Position numbers and translations under genes: made by a program. A stretch of 64,000 nt of DNA from Microscillaceae bacterium (GTDB lineage Bacteria > Bacteroidota > Bacteroidia > Cytophagales > Microscillaceae): contig JANWZA010000041.1 in NCBI GenBank assembly GCA_025054775.1, forward strand, positions 1 through 64,000. The letters run 5' to 3'. Positions 38,165 through 46,522 of this stretch are shown here, piece after piece; positions within the stretch are counted from its first letter, which is position 1, and every line of letters starts with the position of its first letter. The notes beneath the pieces are model-generated. The model did no database searches. It had not been told where the DNA came from and saw only the letters and a list, made by a program, of their open reading frames with translations.

Positions 38165-39988
38165 ATGCAAGAAAAAGGAACTATTTCGGTAAGTACCGAA
38201 AATATTTTCCCTATTATTAAAAAATTTCTGTACTCTGACCAAGAAATTTTTTTAAGAGAAATTGTATCTAATGGCGTAGATGCTATTCAGAAACTCAAAA
38301 AATTAGCTGCTTTGGGTGAGTTTGAGGGCGAACTCGGCGAGCTGAAAGTAGAAGTTAGTTTTAATAAAGATGCTAAAACTATTACCGTGAGTGACAATGG
38401 CATCGGTATGACTGCCGAAGAGGTAAAAAAATACATCAACCAAGTGGCCTTCTCAGGAGCTACCGAATTTTTAGAAAAATATAAAGATAAAACCGATACC
38501 AAAGAAATTATTGGACACTTCGGCTTGGGCTTCTATTCAGCTTTTATGGTATCTGAAAAGGTAAGCCTCACTACGCTTTCATATAAGAGCGGTGCAGAGC
38601 CTGTTCTTTGGACTTGCAACGGTACTACCGAATTTGAAATTCAACCCACAGTAAAAAAAGAACGGGGAACTACCGTAGTAATGCACATTGCCGAGGATGC
38701 TACCGAATTTTTGGATAGTTATAGAATCCGTAAAATTCTAGAAAAATACGCGCGCTTCCTGCCTATTCCTATCTTTTTTGAGGGCAAGCAAATCAACGAA
38801 ACGCAACCTATTTGGACAAAAGCCCCTACCGATTTGAAAGATGAGGACTACCTCGCCTTCTACAAGTCGCTTTACCCTATGGCAGAAGACCCACTCTTTT
38901 GGATACACCTCAACGTGGATTATCCTTTTAACCTTACTGGTGTATTGTATTTCCCCAAAGTACGTAATAATTTTGACCTCTATCGCGAAAAAATACAACT
39001 TTATTCACGCCAAGTATTTATTACCGATGAGGTAAAAAGCATTGTACCTGAATTCTTGTTGTTATTGCACGGTGTGATAGACTCACCTGATATTCCGCTC
39101 AACGTTTCACGAAGCTACTTACAATCTGATGCAAATGTAAAGAAAATAAATACCTATATCACTAAAAAAGTAGCTGAAAAGCTACACGAAATTTTTACAG
39201 AAAACCGTGAAAGTTTTGAAAAAAAATGGGAAAGTTTGGGCATATTCGTTAAATACGGCATCATAACCGATGAGAAATTTTATGAAAAAGCCAAAGAATT
39301 TTGTTTAGTACGAAATACGGAAAATAAATTCTTCACGCTTGAGGAGTATAAAAAACACATTCAAGCCACCCAAACTGACAAAAACGGTAACTTAGTTTGG
39401 CTCTACACTTCGGATGCGGCTAAACAAGACGCCTTTATACAAGCCGCTAAACGTAAAGGCTATGATGTGCTTCAGTTTGATGATTTTATAATTGATAACC
39501 ATTTCATTCAAAGTTTAGAGCGAAGATTAGAAAAAACTATACTCCGCAGAGTAGACTCTGAAACCGCAGATAAGATTATTGACACAGGTGTAGAGTTAGC
39601 AAGTGTACTTACCAAAGAGCAAGAGGAGAAATTAAAAGCCCTGTTTGAAAAAGTACTTGCAGACCGAAAGGTAACCATACAAGTTCAATCGCTCTCCCCT
39701 GATGATATGCCCGTGATTGTTACTTTGCCCGAGTACATGCGGCGAATGTATGAAATGGCAGCCACTAGCGGAGGTATGCAATTCTTGAAAGATATTGAAA
39801 ACCAACTCACCGTGTCAGTAAACGCTAACCATAGCTTGATAGCTAAAATTTTAGAAACTACCGACGAAGCACTGCAAACCAAATACATTAGGCATACTTT
39901 TGATTTAGCTATGCTTTCGCAAAATAGATTAGGTAATAAAAATCTTACCGAATTTATTTACCGAAGCATAGAACTCTTACAAAAGTAA
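38165..39988 (+). CDS. htpG: Molecular chaperone HtpG (Hsp90)
   Basis: HtpG is the bacterial Hsp90, an ATP-driven dimeric chaperone. The 607-residue product has the GHKL ATPase: EIVSNGVDAIQKL (N-box), DNGIGM, and GHFGLGFYSAFMV as the glycine-rich lid. The middle domain contains the R/Q-contact LNVSRSYLQ. The C-terminal dimerisation part ends with AMLSQNRL and no MEEVD tail. It ends in a strong terminator (40012-40053). Confidence 0.97.
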   Translation: MQEKGTISVSTENIFPIIKKFLYSDQEIFLREIVSNGVDAIQKLKKLAALGEFEGELGELKVEVSFNKDAKTITVSDNGIGMTAEEVKKYINQVAFSGATEFLEKYKDKTDTKEIIGHFGLGFYSAFMVSEKVSLTTLSYKSGAEPVLWTCNGTTEFEIQPTVKKERGTTVVMHIAEDATEFLDSYRIRKILEKYARFLPIPIFFEGKQINETQPIWTKAPTDLKDEDYLAFYKSLYPMAEDPLFWIHLNVDYPFNLTGVLYFPKVRNNFDLYREKIQLYSRQVFITDEVKSIVPEFLLLLHGVIDSPDIPLNVSRSYLQSDANVKKINTYITKKVAEKLHEIFTENRESFEKKWESLGIFVKYGIITDEKFYEKAKEFCLVRNTENKFFTLEEYKKHIQATQTDKNGNLVWLYTSDAAKQDAFIQAAKRKGYDVLQFDDFIIDNHFIQSLERRLEKTILRRVDSETADKIIDTGVELASVLTKEQEEKLKALFEKVLADRKVTIQVQSLSPDDMPVIVTLPEYMRRMYEMAATSGGMQFLKDIENQLTVSVNANHSLIAKILETTDEALQTKYIRHTFDLAMLSQNRLGNKNLTEFIYRSIELLQK

Positions 39989-40011
39989 AAAGTACAATTT
40001 GATAGCTTAAT

Positions 40012-40053
40012 ACAGTAAGAACTTTAAGCAAGGTTCTTGCTGTTTTTTTTTTT
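40012..40053 (+). terminator. Intrinsic terminator of htpG
   Basis: ACAGTAAGAAC (40012-40022) pairs with GTTCTTGCTGT (40033-40043) with one G-U pair, then about 11 T residues. Confidence 0.9.
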
Positions 40054-40118
40054 GTTAATACTTAAACAAATTTTTTTATAATAGGGAGTAGGAAACTTGT
40101 AAAAGTTAAGAAAAATAA

Positions 40119-40143
40119 TAACTTTGCACAAATAATAACTTTG
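40119..40143 (+). promoter_or_regulatory. Duplicated TAACTTTG promoter box before the YbjN-like gene
   Basis: The 15-bp string AATAATAACTTTGCA occurs at 40114-40128 and again at 40131-40145, so two TAACTTTG -7 elements lie 17 bp apart (40119-40126, 40136-40143). They sit 39 bp and more before ATG 40182. Confidence 0.5.
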
Positions 40144-40181
40144 CATACTAAGAGTATAAAACTAAACTTGTACGTCTATCC

Positions 40182-40634
40182 ATGAAAAAAACTGCCAAAG
40201 AAATTCGCATAGAACTTGCTCAAACAATGATAGAGAAATATGTTGAGTCAGTAGGGCTAACCAAAGAAGAAACATACGATCCTGTGAAAAATGTTTGGCG
40301 ATGGAGGCACGGCTCAGCAAACATAGAAGTTTTTGTACAATCAGTCAATGTAGGGCAAAATAGTACCCGAGAATATTTGAGAGTTTTTTCACTATTAGGC
40401 GAAGTACCTCAAGCAAGTTTATTAGTCAGAGAACGTTTTCTTATTCGCTTGTTAGAAATGAATGATGTAAACTTAGGTGTAAAGCTAACTGTAATGAAAG
40501 ATACTGATAAAGTTTATGCCACCTATGAGCGCGACATTATGGGTATGGATTTTGGTGAACTTTCTACCTGCATTGCCGATTTGGAATGGTGGGCAGATAA
40601 ATTGGATGACGAGATTAGGAGCTTACTGAACTGA
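40182..40634 (+). CDS. YbjN-like protein (type III chaperone fold)
   Basis: A 150-residue soluble protein. The pattern IEKYVESVGLTKEE, NVWRWRHGSANIEVFV, LRVFSLLGEVPQASLLVRERFLIRLLEMND and MDFGELSTCIADLEWWADKLDDEI matches YbjN-domain proteins, which have the small chaperone-like fold of type III secretion chaperones. YbjN proteins are general, poorly defined stress factors. There is no secretion system in the window to pair with. Confidence 0.65.
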   Translation: MKKTAKEIRIELAQTMIEKYVESVGLTKEETYDPVKNVWRWRHGSANIEVFVQSVNVGQNSTREYLRVFSLLGEVPQASLLVRERFLIRLLEMNDVNLGVKLTVMKDTDKVYATYERDIMGMDFGELSTCIADLEWWADKLDDEIRSLLN

Positions 40635-41208
40635 ATACTTTTCAAAATAAAGTTTGTAAATAGCTGCACTACAAAAACTAATCTTTGAAAAACGCGGCAG
40701 TAATTCAAAATGTGTGATGCATTCAGTTTCATAGTCAAAATACGATTGTGGTCTAAAATGCGTGATGATTAGTTAGCAAAATAGACAACAAGTTTTTACT
40801 TTTGCATTATGTATCAAGCAACGATAAAAGTAAGCTATTCCCATTATCTAGAAATCAAGATAGCAAAAAAATAGTCATAAAAATAGAACATAAAAATTTT
40901 TGTGTAGAAGTTGTGGCAATAATTCTAAGAGTTGTTACAAATCAGTCTTTGTATGGTTTTTACGTACACTCAGGCAACAAATGGATGAATTGAAGTCCTA
41001 TGTAGGGCAAAAAACCTGAATAGTGTATATTAGGGATAGAAGGCGTAAATAATTGCTTGCAAGCCAAAAACAGAAGATTAGTCCGAAAAACTACTTGTCT
41101 TCCCAAGCAAGACCCTTACCTCAGTGCTTCCCCTAAAGTTATGGAAATTACCTTTATCATATACTTTAAACGCCACTTATATTCAAAGCATAAGTAAGCA
41201 GTTTTCAA
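40635..41208. other. Intergenic region carrying IS1-like remnant copy C
   Basis: No gene. At about 40693-40727 lies a lone sequence (ATTCAAAATGTGTGATGCAT) resembling the end of the IS1-like element, followed by the element itself at 40747-41176. Confidence 0.5.
40747..41176 (+). mobile_element. Decayed IS1-family remnant, copy C (internally deleted)
   Basis: About 430 bp with inverted ends: TGTGGTCTAAAATGCGTGAT at the left and, reversed, AGTGGCGTTTAAAGTATATG at the right. On the plus strand it encodes a broken zinc ribbon (FLCRSCGNNSKS), then MDELKSYVGQK at 40981-41013, which matches the first-Asp segment DELWSYVG of IS1 InsB, and LLASQKQKISPK (41053-41088) that copy B also has. Several frameshifts and stops make it inactive. 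Confidence 0.65.
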
Positions 41209-42051
41209 TTATTTAAGTTGAAACTCTTGCCAATGGCTTATGAAGCCTCTGTAAAAATACTTATCATTTTCTTTTTTGAAAGCGATTGCCCCTTTGTAGC
41301 CATCTTGTATGTTGAGGTTGGTAACATATTTTTTCAAATATTCGGCATAAACAAAACCTGCCTCGTAAATGAGGGTATTGTTTCGCATGTTTTTAAGTAA
41401 GTTATAGGTAAGTTCGGCTTGTTTTTCTTTGAATAAAATAAGTGGGCAATACATATAAATAAAGTCCGCTTGTTGATAATAACTTTTGTCCATTTTAGTA
41501 GCATCCCCTAAGCGGAGTTCAATTTTTTTCTTAGCTACCATATTAGGTAAGGCTTCTACGGCTACTTCGTGTAATTTTTTTTCGTATTCAATCCCAAAGG
41601 CTTTATCAAAACCTACGCACATGGCAGCATACAACTTATCGCCGTTACCTGAGCCAATATCCATGAAAGTTTTATGATAGTCTTCTTTGTAGAAGAACAA
41701 TATTTGCAAAAATTCGGTTAAGGGGAGTCTCTCCAAATACCATTCCGTTTGGGGATATTTTTTTTGATAATTGTTGTTAGGCTCAAGGTAAACGGCTCGC
41801 ACAAAGCGAGCCACCAGTGAAAAATCCAAATCATTTTTTATACACTGCTGGTAAACGTCGTATTCATTTAATCCATCTTTCTTTAAGATTTTTAATGTTT
41901 TCCCTGCATCGGATAGGAGTTTAGCAGTGGCAAATAGATTCTCAGAGGTTTTAAGTTTTTCAGGGGTATTGTCGCAACTTGAAAAAAAATAACCTACAAA
42001 TACAAGAAAAAAAATCCTGTATTTGGAAAAATTAAGAGTATAATTACCCAT
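41209..42051 (-). CDS. Lipoprotein with S-adenosylmethionine-dependent methyltransferase domain
   Basis: A 280-residue protein with a signal peptide and lipobox (YFFSSC, C26), followed by a helical linker and a class I methyltransferase fold. Motif I is FMDIGSGNGDKL (129-140), the acidic residue for the ribose is E155 in GIEYEKKL, and motif II/III is LRLGDATKMD. The NPPY-like motif IV is replaced by MYCPLILF. SAM is cytosolic, so a methyltransferase domain exported as a lipoprotein is odd; it may be inactive or have another ligand. The first Met between the signal and motif I is at position 130, so a shorter cytosolic form would need a non-ATG start. Confidence 0.75.
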   Translation of the reverse strand: MGNYTLNFSKYRIFFLVFVGYFFSSCDNTPEKLKTSENLFATAKLLSDAGKTLKILKKDGLNEYDVYQQCIKNDLDFSLVARFVRAVYLEPNNNYQKKYPQTEWYLERLPLTEFLQILFFYKEDYHKTFMDIGSGNGDKLYAAMCVGFDKAFGIEYEKKLHEVAVEALPNMVAKKKIELRLGDATKMDKSYYQQADFIYMYCPLILFKEKQAELTYNLLKNMRNNTLIYEAGFVYAEYLKKYVTNLNIQDGYKGAIAFKKENDKYFYRGFISHWQEFQLK

Positions 42052-42267
42052 AGTTTGACAAGTTTTGGATGTTTGAAAAACATAATACTTAATTAGCTTA
42101 ATGCTTTAAGACGTTTGGCTTAAAAACATTAAGAAGTTAGGCTTAGAGTTGGTTTTTGTAGCATAATATGATATTGTGAAAATAGCTACAAAATTTCATT
42201 AGAAGTGAAACTATACCTATCGCACATTGAATACCACTACCAAAATTTATAGTATTTAGCTTCTCCC

Positions 42268-42714
42268 TTAAACTTGCTCTTTTTCTTTAAGAGAACTAAA
42301 CCATTTCAAGGCTGACTGTATATCCTTAAAGTATTGCTGTTGGATCATGACTTGGCGTGTTTCCGCATTTAATGATGCATCCTCCGAAAGTTGCTCTATG
42401 CTAAGTCCCATGAAAAAATCTTCGGGCATGATATACGCTGCAGCACGCATTCCTGCCTTCCAAGCTTCAGGTGCTATGTGAGTATTTATCCAATCTTGAT
42501 CTTCGGGAACAATTACATAGCCTGCATTTTGGGTATTAACGATATTAAATTTAGACTTATATCTTTTCTGCTGTTCCAAATAAGCCAAACAAGCCTCTCT
42601 TATCTGTTGTTGAGGTGTGTTAGGTTGGCTAGTCCAGACCATTTCTAAAATATCCTCCTGTGGGTAGTGATAAATTTGTAAAATTTCGTTTTCAAATACT
42701 TTGTTTTTTTCCAT
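42268..42714 (-). CDS. Small STAS/SpoIIAA-like protein
   Basis: A 148-residue protein (MEKNKVFENEILQIYHYPQE start). Alternating strands and helices such as ILEMVWTS, ACLAYLEQQKRYKSKFNIVNTQN, GYVIVPEDQDWINTHIAPEAWKAGMRAAAYIMPEDFF resemble the SpoIIAA-like STAS fold common in Bacteroidota. Some of these are anti-anti-sigma factors regulated by SiaB/SpoIIE pairs, like the pair near 1-2908, but most have no known role. An upstream in-frame ATG at 42753 is less favoured. Confidence 0.6.
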   Translation of the reverse strand: MEKNKVFENEILQIYHYPQEDILEMVWTSQPNTPQQQIREACLAYLEQQKRYKSKFNIVNTQNAGYVIVPEDQDWINTHIAPEAWKAGMRAAAYIMPEDFFMGLSIEQLSEDASLNAETRQVMIQQQYFKDIQSALKWFSSLKEKEQV

Positions 42715-42916
42715 AATCATTGGTAAGGTAAGGTTAAACAATTGAGCTATCAAATATAATATTTTAACTTCTTAAAAAAAGAAATGGGCTCGATAAAATT
42801 ATTAAAATTGTGGCACAATTTTAGAAAAATTTTGTAATACCTACTATACTTTTGAGAGGCATTACATAGTTTAGAGCAAACCATTCAACTATTTACCCTA
42901 ACTAACCTTTCTTAGT

Positions 42917-43921
42917 ATGAAAAAAGTAGTTTACTTCTTAGGCTTATTCGCTCTCTTCTTAAGTATTACACTCTTTGCCTATGCTCAACGAGGCAAGTTA
43001 GAGTCCAAAGACGGTCCTTTGAACCTTGATACTGACAAACTGAAACTTGTTCTAGATGTGGTAGATATAGACTCCCTACACTGGAAAATTATTCCTAAAA
43101 TTAGTATCACTGATTTAGCTACTAACCAACAAGCCCTCAATACACGTGTAGAAATTGATAGTGCGAAAAATTCGGTAGTTTTTTTGCCATTTGAAAAAAA
43201 ATATAGCCTCAGATTAGGAGCAGAAGAGTATATTGATACCATGTTTACAGTAGATGTTCTGAAAATAGAGGAGTATGATGTATATAAACAAATTAAACTT
43301 CGCCCTAAAAAGCGCCGCCGAAAAATTAACCTTGCCGATATAGATGAAGACGGGGCAGCTGTAGTGCTAATCAACAAACGAACCAACGAACGTGTGGAAC
43401 TGAAACCTACCCAAAATAAAGGAGAGTACGAAGTAGATCTTCGCGATACTGACGAATATGAATTAGAAATTACCAATGCTAATAAAACGGCAAAATACTA
43501 TCGTTCGCTAACCGCTAAAACTAAAAAGACCAATTTGCTAGGAGCCAACCCTGAAGACGTAGAAATGGTAGTAGGGCAAAAGATACCCCTAATTTATGCC
43601 GAATTTGCTTACAACTCTGCCGAACTCTCTGAGAAAGTGCAGTATCAGTTGAAACGAATTGCCCACAATATTAGCAAAGACGAAAAAATAAAAGTAGAAA
43701 TTGCCGCTCATACCGATAATATTGGTTCGTATGAACGCAACATGGCGCTCTCTCAAGAGCGAGCTAATGCCGTATTTAATTTCTTAGTCAATGAATGCAA
43801 GGTGCCTGCAAAGCAACTCATCCCCAAAGGATATGGCTACACTAAACCCTTGCTATCTAATGACAATGAATGGAATCGCTCTCGTAACCGACGTTTTGAA
43901 TTGATTGTCATTGAAAAATAA
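42917..43921 (+). CDS. OmpA-family peptidoglycan-binding protein
   Basis: A 334-residue exported protein: signal peptide to about residue 23 (YFLGLFALFLSITLFAYAQ), an N-terminal domain rich in charged beta strands (25-200), and a C-terminal OmpA domain from about 215 (IYAEFAYNSAELSEKV, then IAAHTDNIGS and NRSRNRRFEL). The Asp and Arg that bind diaminopimelate are visible. It anchors the envelope to peptidoglycan. The N-terminal part, with LDVVDIDSLHWKIIPKISIT, matches the CarboxypepD-like domains often paired with OmpA in this phylum. Confidence 0.85.
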   Translation: MKKVVYFLGLFALFLSITLFAYAQRGKLESKDGPLNLDTDKLKLVLDVVDIDSLHWKIIPKISITDLATNQQALNTRVEIDSAKNSVVFLPFEKKYSLRLGAEEYIDTMFTVDVLKIEEYDVYKQIKLRPKKRRRKINLADIDEDGAAVVLINKRTNERVELKPTQNKGEYEVDLRDTDEYELEITNANKTAKYYRSLTAKTKKTNLLGANPEDVEMVVGQKIPLIYAEFAYNSAELSEKVQYQLKRIAHNISKDEKIKVEIAAHTDNIGSYERNMALSQERANAVFNFLVNECKVPAKQLIPKGYGYTKPLLSNDNEWNRSRNRRFELIVIEK

Positions 43922-44179
43922 AAAAATACTCATTAAAAACAAGTAATTTTTTTTTTTTACTGTTTCTTTACTTTAACGTGAGCTATTAGTTAAATTTTTG
44001 ATATACAGTTACTTTATTACATCTAAATCCTTCAGAGGCGTCATTGAAACTGTGATTGATATGTTTAATCAGTGTCAATTGAACATAAAACATAGAAGCC
44101 CCAAAAACTTTATAGCAATTGTAGGTAGGACTTATTGCCTATAAGTTCTTGGAAAAGAAACCTACGTGGAGGAGTCCAC

Positions 44180-44308
44180 ATGAAGCTTTACGTAAAAATA
44201 TTGTACTTATCCAAATTTAGCCACATAACTCATGTTTATATTACAGGTATTATTAAGTTGGCATCTGCCGAAATTTATACAAGAAAATTTCGACTTCTAA
44301 CTTGTTAA
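44180..44308 (+). CDS. Candidate 42-codon small ORF behind an SD-like hairpin
   Basis: ATG 44180 opens a 42-residue frame (MKLYVKILYLSKFS... ending RLLTC). A purine-rich GGAGGAG lies 4-10 nt upstream inside the hairpin GTGGA-GGAG-TCCAC (44166-44179). Bacteroidota genes rarely use Shine-Dalgarno sites, and the peptide resembles no family, so expression is doubtful. Confidence 0.15.
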   Translation: MKLYVKILYLSKFSHITHVYITGIIKLASAEIYTRKFRLLTC

Positions 44309-44432
44309 AAGCCGATTTTTTTTTCATTAAGAAGAGGAGTTTACAAGAGCTATATGGTATTGTAAAAATTTAATAAATTTTAAAGAGAACTTTCTCAAAG
44401 ATGAATAGTTTGCTCAATTTTATATTTATACT

Positions 44433-44463
44433 TTTGAAAAACAGCTAAACTGCAGTATCTTTG
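44433..44463 (+). promoter_or_regulatory. Promoter of the M23/LysM peptidase gene
   Basis: TTTG (44433-44436), 19 bp, then TATCTTTG (44456-44463), an exact TTTG-N19-TAnnTTTG match. The predicted start is near 44470, 30 nt before ATG 44503. Confidence 0.7.
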
Positions 44464-44502
44464 CAGCTTTAGTTAAGCTTTTTCACCAAAAAATGAATAG
44501 CA

Positions 44503-45582
44503 ATGCCTTTTTGCACACCTTGGAGGTATCTTTTTATACTTTATTTTTGGGGATTAACAGAGCTAATTTTTGCTCAAAGCCCTGAAGACAAAGGATTAGA
44601 TAAGAATACACCACGCCTTGTTCCTACTCCTGCTCAAAAAAAAGATAGCCTTATGCAGTCAGCGGGTGGAATAGAAAAACCTCAAAATGATAGTCAAAAA
44701 AATAATCCCCAAGACTCGCTTAAAAAACGTGCTAACGAAACCCAAGAGGGAATAGGCTTTGAATTTTTGAGGCAACTATCTATTGTAAGTGAAGACACCA
44801 CGCAAAATTTAATAGGTGAGAATAAAGTGGTACAAGTAAGTGAAGAAGTACGAATTGATAGCTTTTGGGTGAAAGTTTCAGAGCATTACGCCGTAATCAA
44901 TACAGCAGACATCAATGCCATGCACAGTAAAAAATCTGTACTCACTGACTCGGTAAGAGTACGGCTTTACAATCCTCCCACAGGTAACATTTGGGCACAT
45001 CCCTTGGAGCGTATTTTACAAACCTCTAATTTTGGCTATCGTTGGGGAGGTTTTCATGCAGGTATAGATTTAGACCTGAAGTTAGGCACTCCTGTTTTTG
45101 CCGTTTTTGATGGAATTGTAGAATTTTGCAATTGGTACCACGGTTATGGTATGCACGTAGTCATTAAGCATTACAACGGTATAAGTACTAGCTATTCACA
45201 CCTGAGCAGTATTAAAGTAGAAGAGGGACAAAGGGTTAAAGCAGGACAATTGATTGGTTTAGGCGGGAGTACAGGGTTTAGTTTTGGAGCGCATCTGCAT
45301 TTTGAAACTCACTTTCAAGGTTATCCGTTTAACCCTAATCTAATTTTTGATTACACCCGAAGCCCTATCCCTGATGTGCCTCTATATTTTACCTTTACTC
45401 CTAAACATTTCCCTTTTGTACGTACCCAACGAATCGTAATCTACCACACCGTACTCTTAGGTGAGACCTTAGAGACAATTGCTAAAAAGTATAGTCTTGA
45501 TGTAGAAACTTTGTGCAAACAAAATAACATTACCCCTAATACCCCACTACAAGTAGGGCAAAGGCTAATTATTAAATCTTAA
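44503..45582 (+). CDS. M23 family metallopeptidase with C-terminal LysM domain
   Basis: A 359-residue exported endopeptidase of the lysostaphin/M23 family, cutting peptidoglycan cross-links. The signal peptide runs to about residue 24 (TELIFAQ). The zinc motifs are HAGIDLDL and GAHLHFETH in the M23 domain (about 165-285), and a LysM domain follows (about 310-357, GETLETIAKKYSLDVETLCKQNN) that binds peptidoglycan. The linker 25-95 is Lys/Asn-rich and likely disordered. It converges with thyA. Confidence 0.9.
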   Translation: MPFCTPWRYLFILYFWGLTELIFAQSPEDKGLDKNTPRLVPTPAQKKDSLMQSAGGIEKPQNDSQKNNPQDSLKKRANETQEGIGFEFLRQLSIVSEDTTQNLIGENKVVQVSEEVRIDSFWVKVSEHYAVINTADINAMHSKKSVLTDSVRVRLYNPPTGNIWAHPLERILQTSNFGYRWGGFHAGIDLDLKLGTPVFAVFDGIVEFCNWYHGYGMHVVIKHYNGISTSYSHLSSIKVEEGQRVKAGQLIGLGGSTGFSFGAHLHFETHFQGYPFNPNLIFDYTRSPIPDVPLYFTFTPKHFPFVRTQRIVIYHTVLLGETLETIAKKYSLDVETLCKQNNITPNTPLQVGQRLIIKS

Positions 45583-45641
45583 CATAAGCTTAGCGGAAAT
45601 CAAGGCAAGACTTATACTCTGAATTTGAGTTTTTATACATT

Positions 45642-45659
45642 CGCTCTTTTTAAAGAGCG
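45642..45659. terminator. Hairpin between convergent M23 peptidase gene and thyA
   Basis: CGCTCTTT (45642-45649) pairs with AAAGAGCG (45652-45659). It sits in the 121-bp gap between the two convergent genes, and no long T run follows, so it is a weak candidate for a shared terminator. Confidence 0.5.
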
Positions 45660-45703
45660 TATAATTCCTTGCAAAGGTGTTTCTTTTCATAAACTTGGAT
45701 TTT

Positions 45704-46510
45704 TCAAACAGCAACAGGAGCTTTAATAGCAGGGTATGGTTCGTAGTCAAGTAACTGAATATCAGTATATTGAAAAGCAAAAATATCTTTCACATTAGGG
45801 TTAAGAGCAATCTGTGGCAAGGGCTTGGGAGTGCGTTGCAACTGCTCTTGGGCTTGCTGTACGTGGTTGAGGTATAAGTGTGTATCGCTAGTGGAAATGA
45901 TGAGTTCACCTGCGGTAAGGTCGCACACTTGGGCAACCATGTGCGTAAGCAGAGCATACGAGGCAATGTTGAAAGGCAATCCCAAGAAAATATCTGCACT
46001 TCGCATAAAGAGGTGGCATGAGAGCCGATTTTCATAAACACCAAACTGAAAAAGCGTATGGCAAGGAGGAAGTTTCATTTGGGGGATATCTGCCACGTTC
46101 CACGCACTCACGACATGCCTACGCGAGTTGGGGTTTTGTTTGATTTGAGCAATCAGTTCGCTTATTTGGTCAATAGTTGTACCTTGCGGAGTTCGCCATG
46201 CGCGCCATTGCGAACCATACACAGGTCCGAGTTCGCCGCTTTCGTCTGCCCACTCGTCCCATATAGTTACGCCATTTTCTTTGAGAAAATGAATATTTGT
46301 ACTACCACTCAAAAACCAAAGCAATTCATACACTACGGATTTGAAATGAATTTTTTTAGTAGTAAGGAGAGGAAAACTCTCGGCTAAATTGTGCCGTAGT
46401 TGGTAGCCAAAAATGGAGAGCGTACCAACACCTGTGCGGTCATGTTTGGGTATGCCTTCGGAGAGGACTTTTTTGAGTAGCGTAAGATATTGATTTTCAA
46501 TATTTTGCAT
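45704..46510 (-). CDS. thyA: Thymidylate synthase
   Basis: ThyA methylates dUMP to dTMP using methylene-THF as carbon donor and reductant. The 268-residue product has the catalytic C150 in [12 protein letters not shown], the R-binding residues in HDRTGVG and [11 protein letters not shown], and the C-terminal APVAV like the E. coli enzyme. It follows the DUF255 protein gene with a 12-bp gap on the same strand, so the two share a transcript. Confidence 0.97.
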   Translation of the reverse strand: MQNIENQYLTLLKKVLSEGIPKHDRTGVGTLSIFGYQLRHNLAESFPLLTTKKIHFKSVVYELLWFLSGSTNIHFLKENGVTIWDEWADESGELGPVYGSQWRAWRTPQGTTIDQISELIAQIKQNPNSRRHVVSAWNVADIPQMKLPPCHTLFQFGVYENRLSCHLFMRSADIFLGLPFNIASYALLTHMVAQVCDLTAGELIISTSDTHLYLNHVQQAQEQLQRTPKPLPQIALNPNVKDIFAFQYTDIQLLDYEPYPAIKAPVAV

Positions 46511-46522
46511 AAACCTTTAGGG

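Larger units (their letters stand above)
43922..44502. other. Intergenic region with possible structured leader and small ORF
   Basis: About 580 bp without a recognised gene. It contains a two-stem structure (44121-44179), a following 42-codon frame (44180-44308), and the promoter of the M23 peptidase gene (44433-44463). Confidence 0.45.

Noticed and set aside
40802-40993. 63-codon frame in front of the lipoprotein-methyltransferase gene
   Set aside because: It lies inside IS1-like remnant copy C; it is a shifted reading of the degraded transposase.
43928-43965. TACT/AGTA stem plus 12-13 T after the OmpA gene
   Set aside because: The four-pair stem is too weak to call a terminator.
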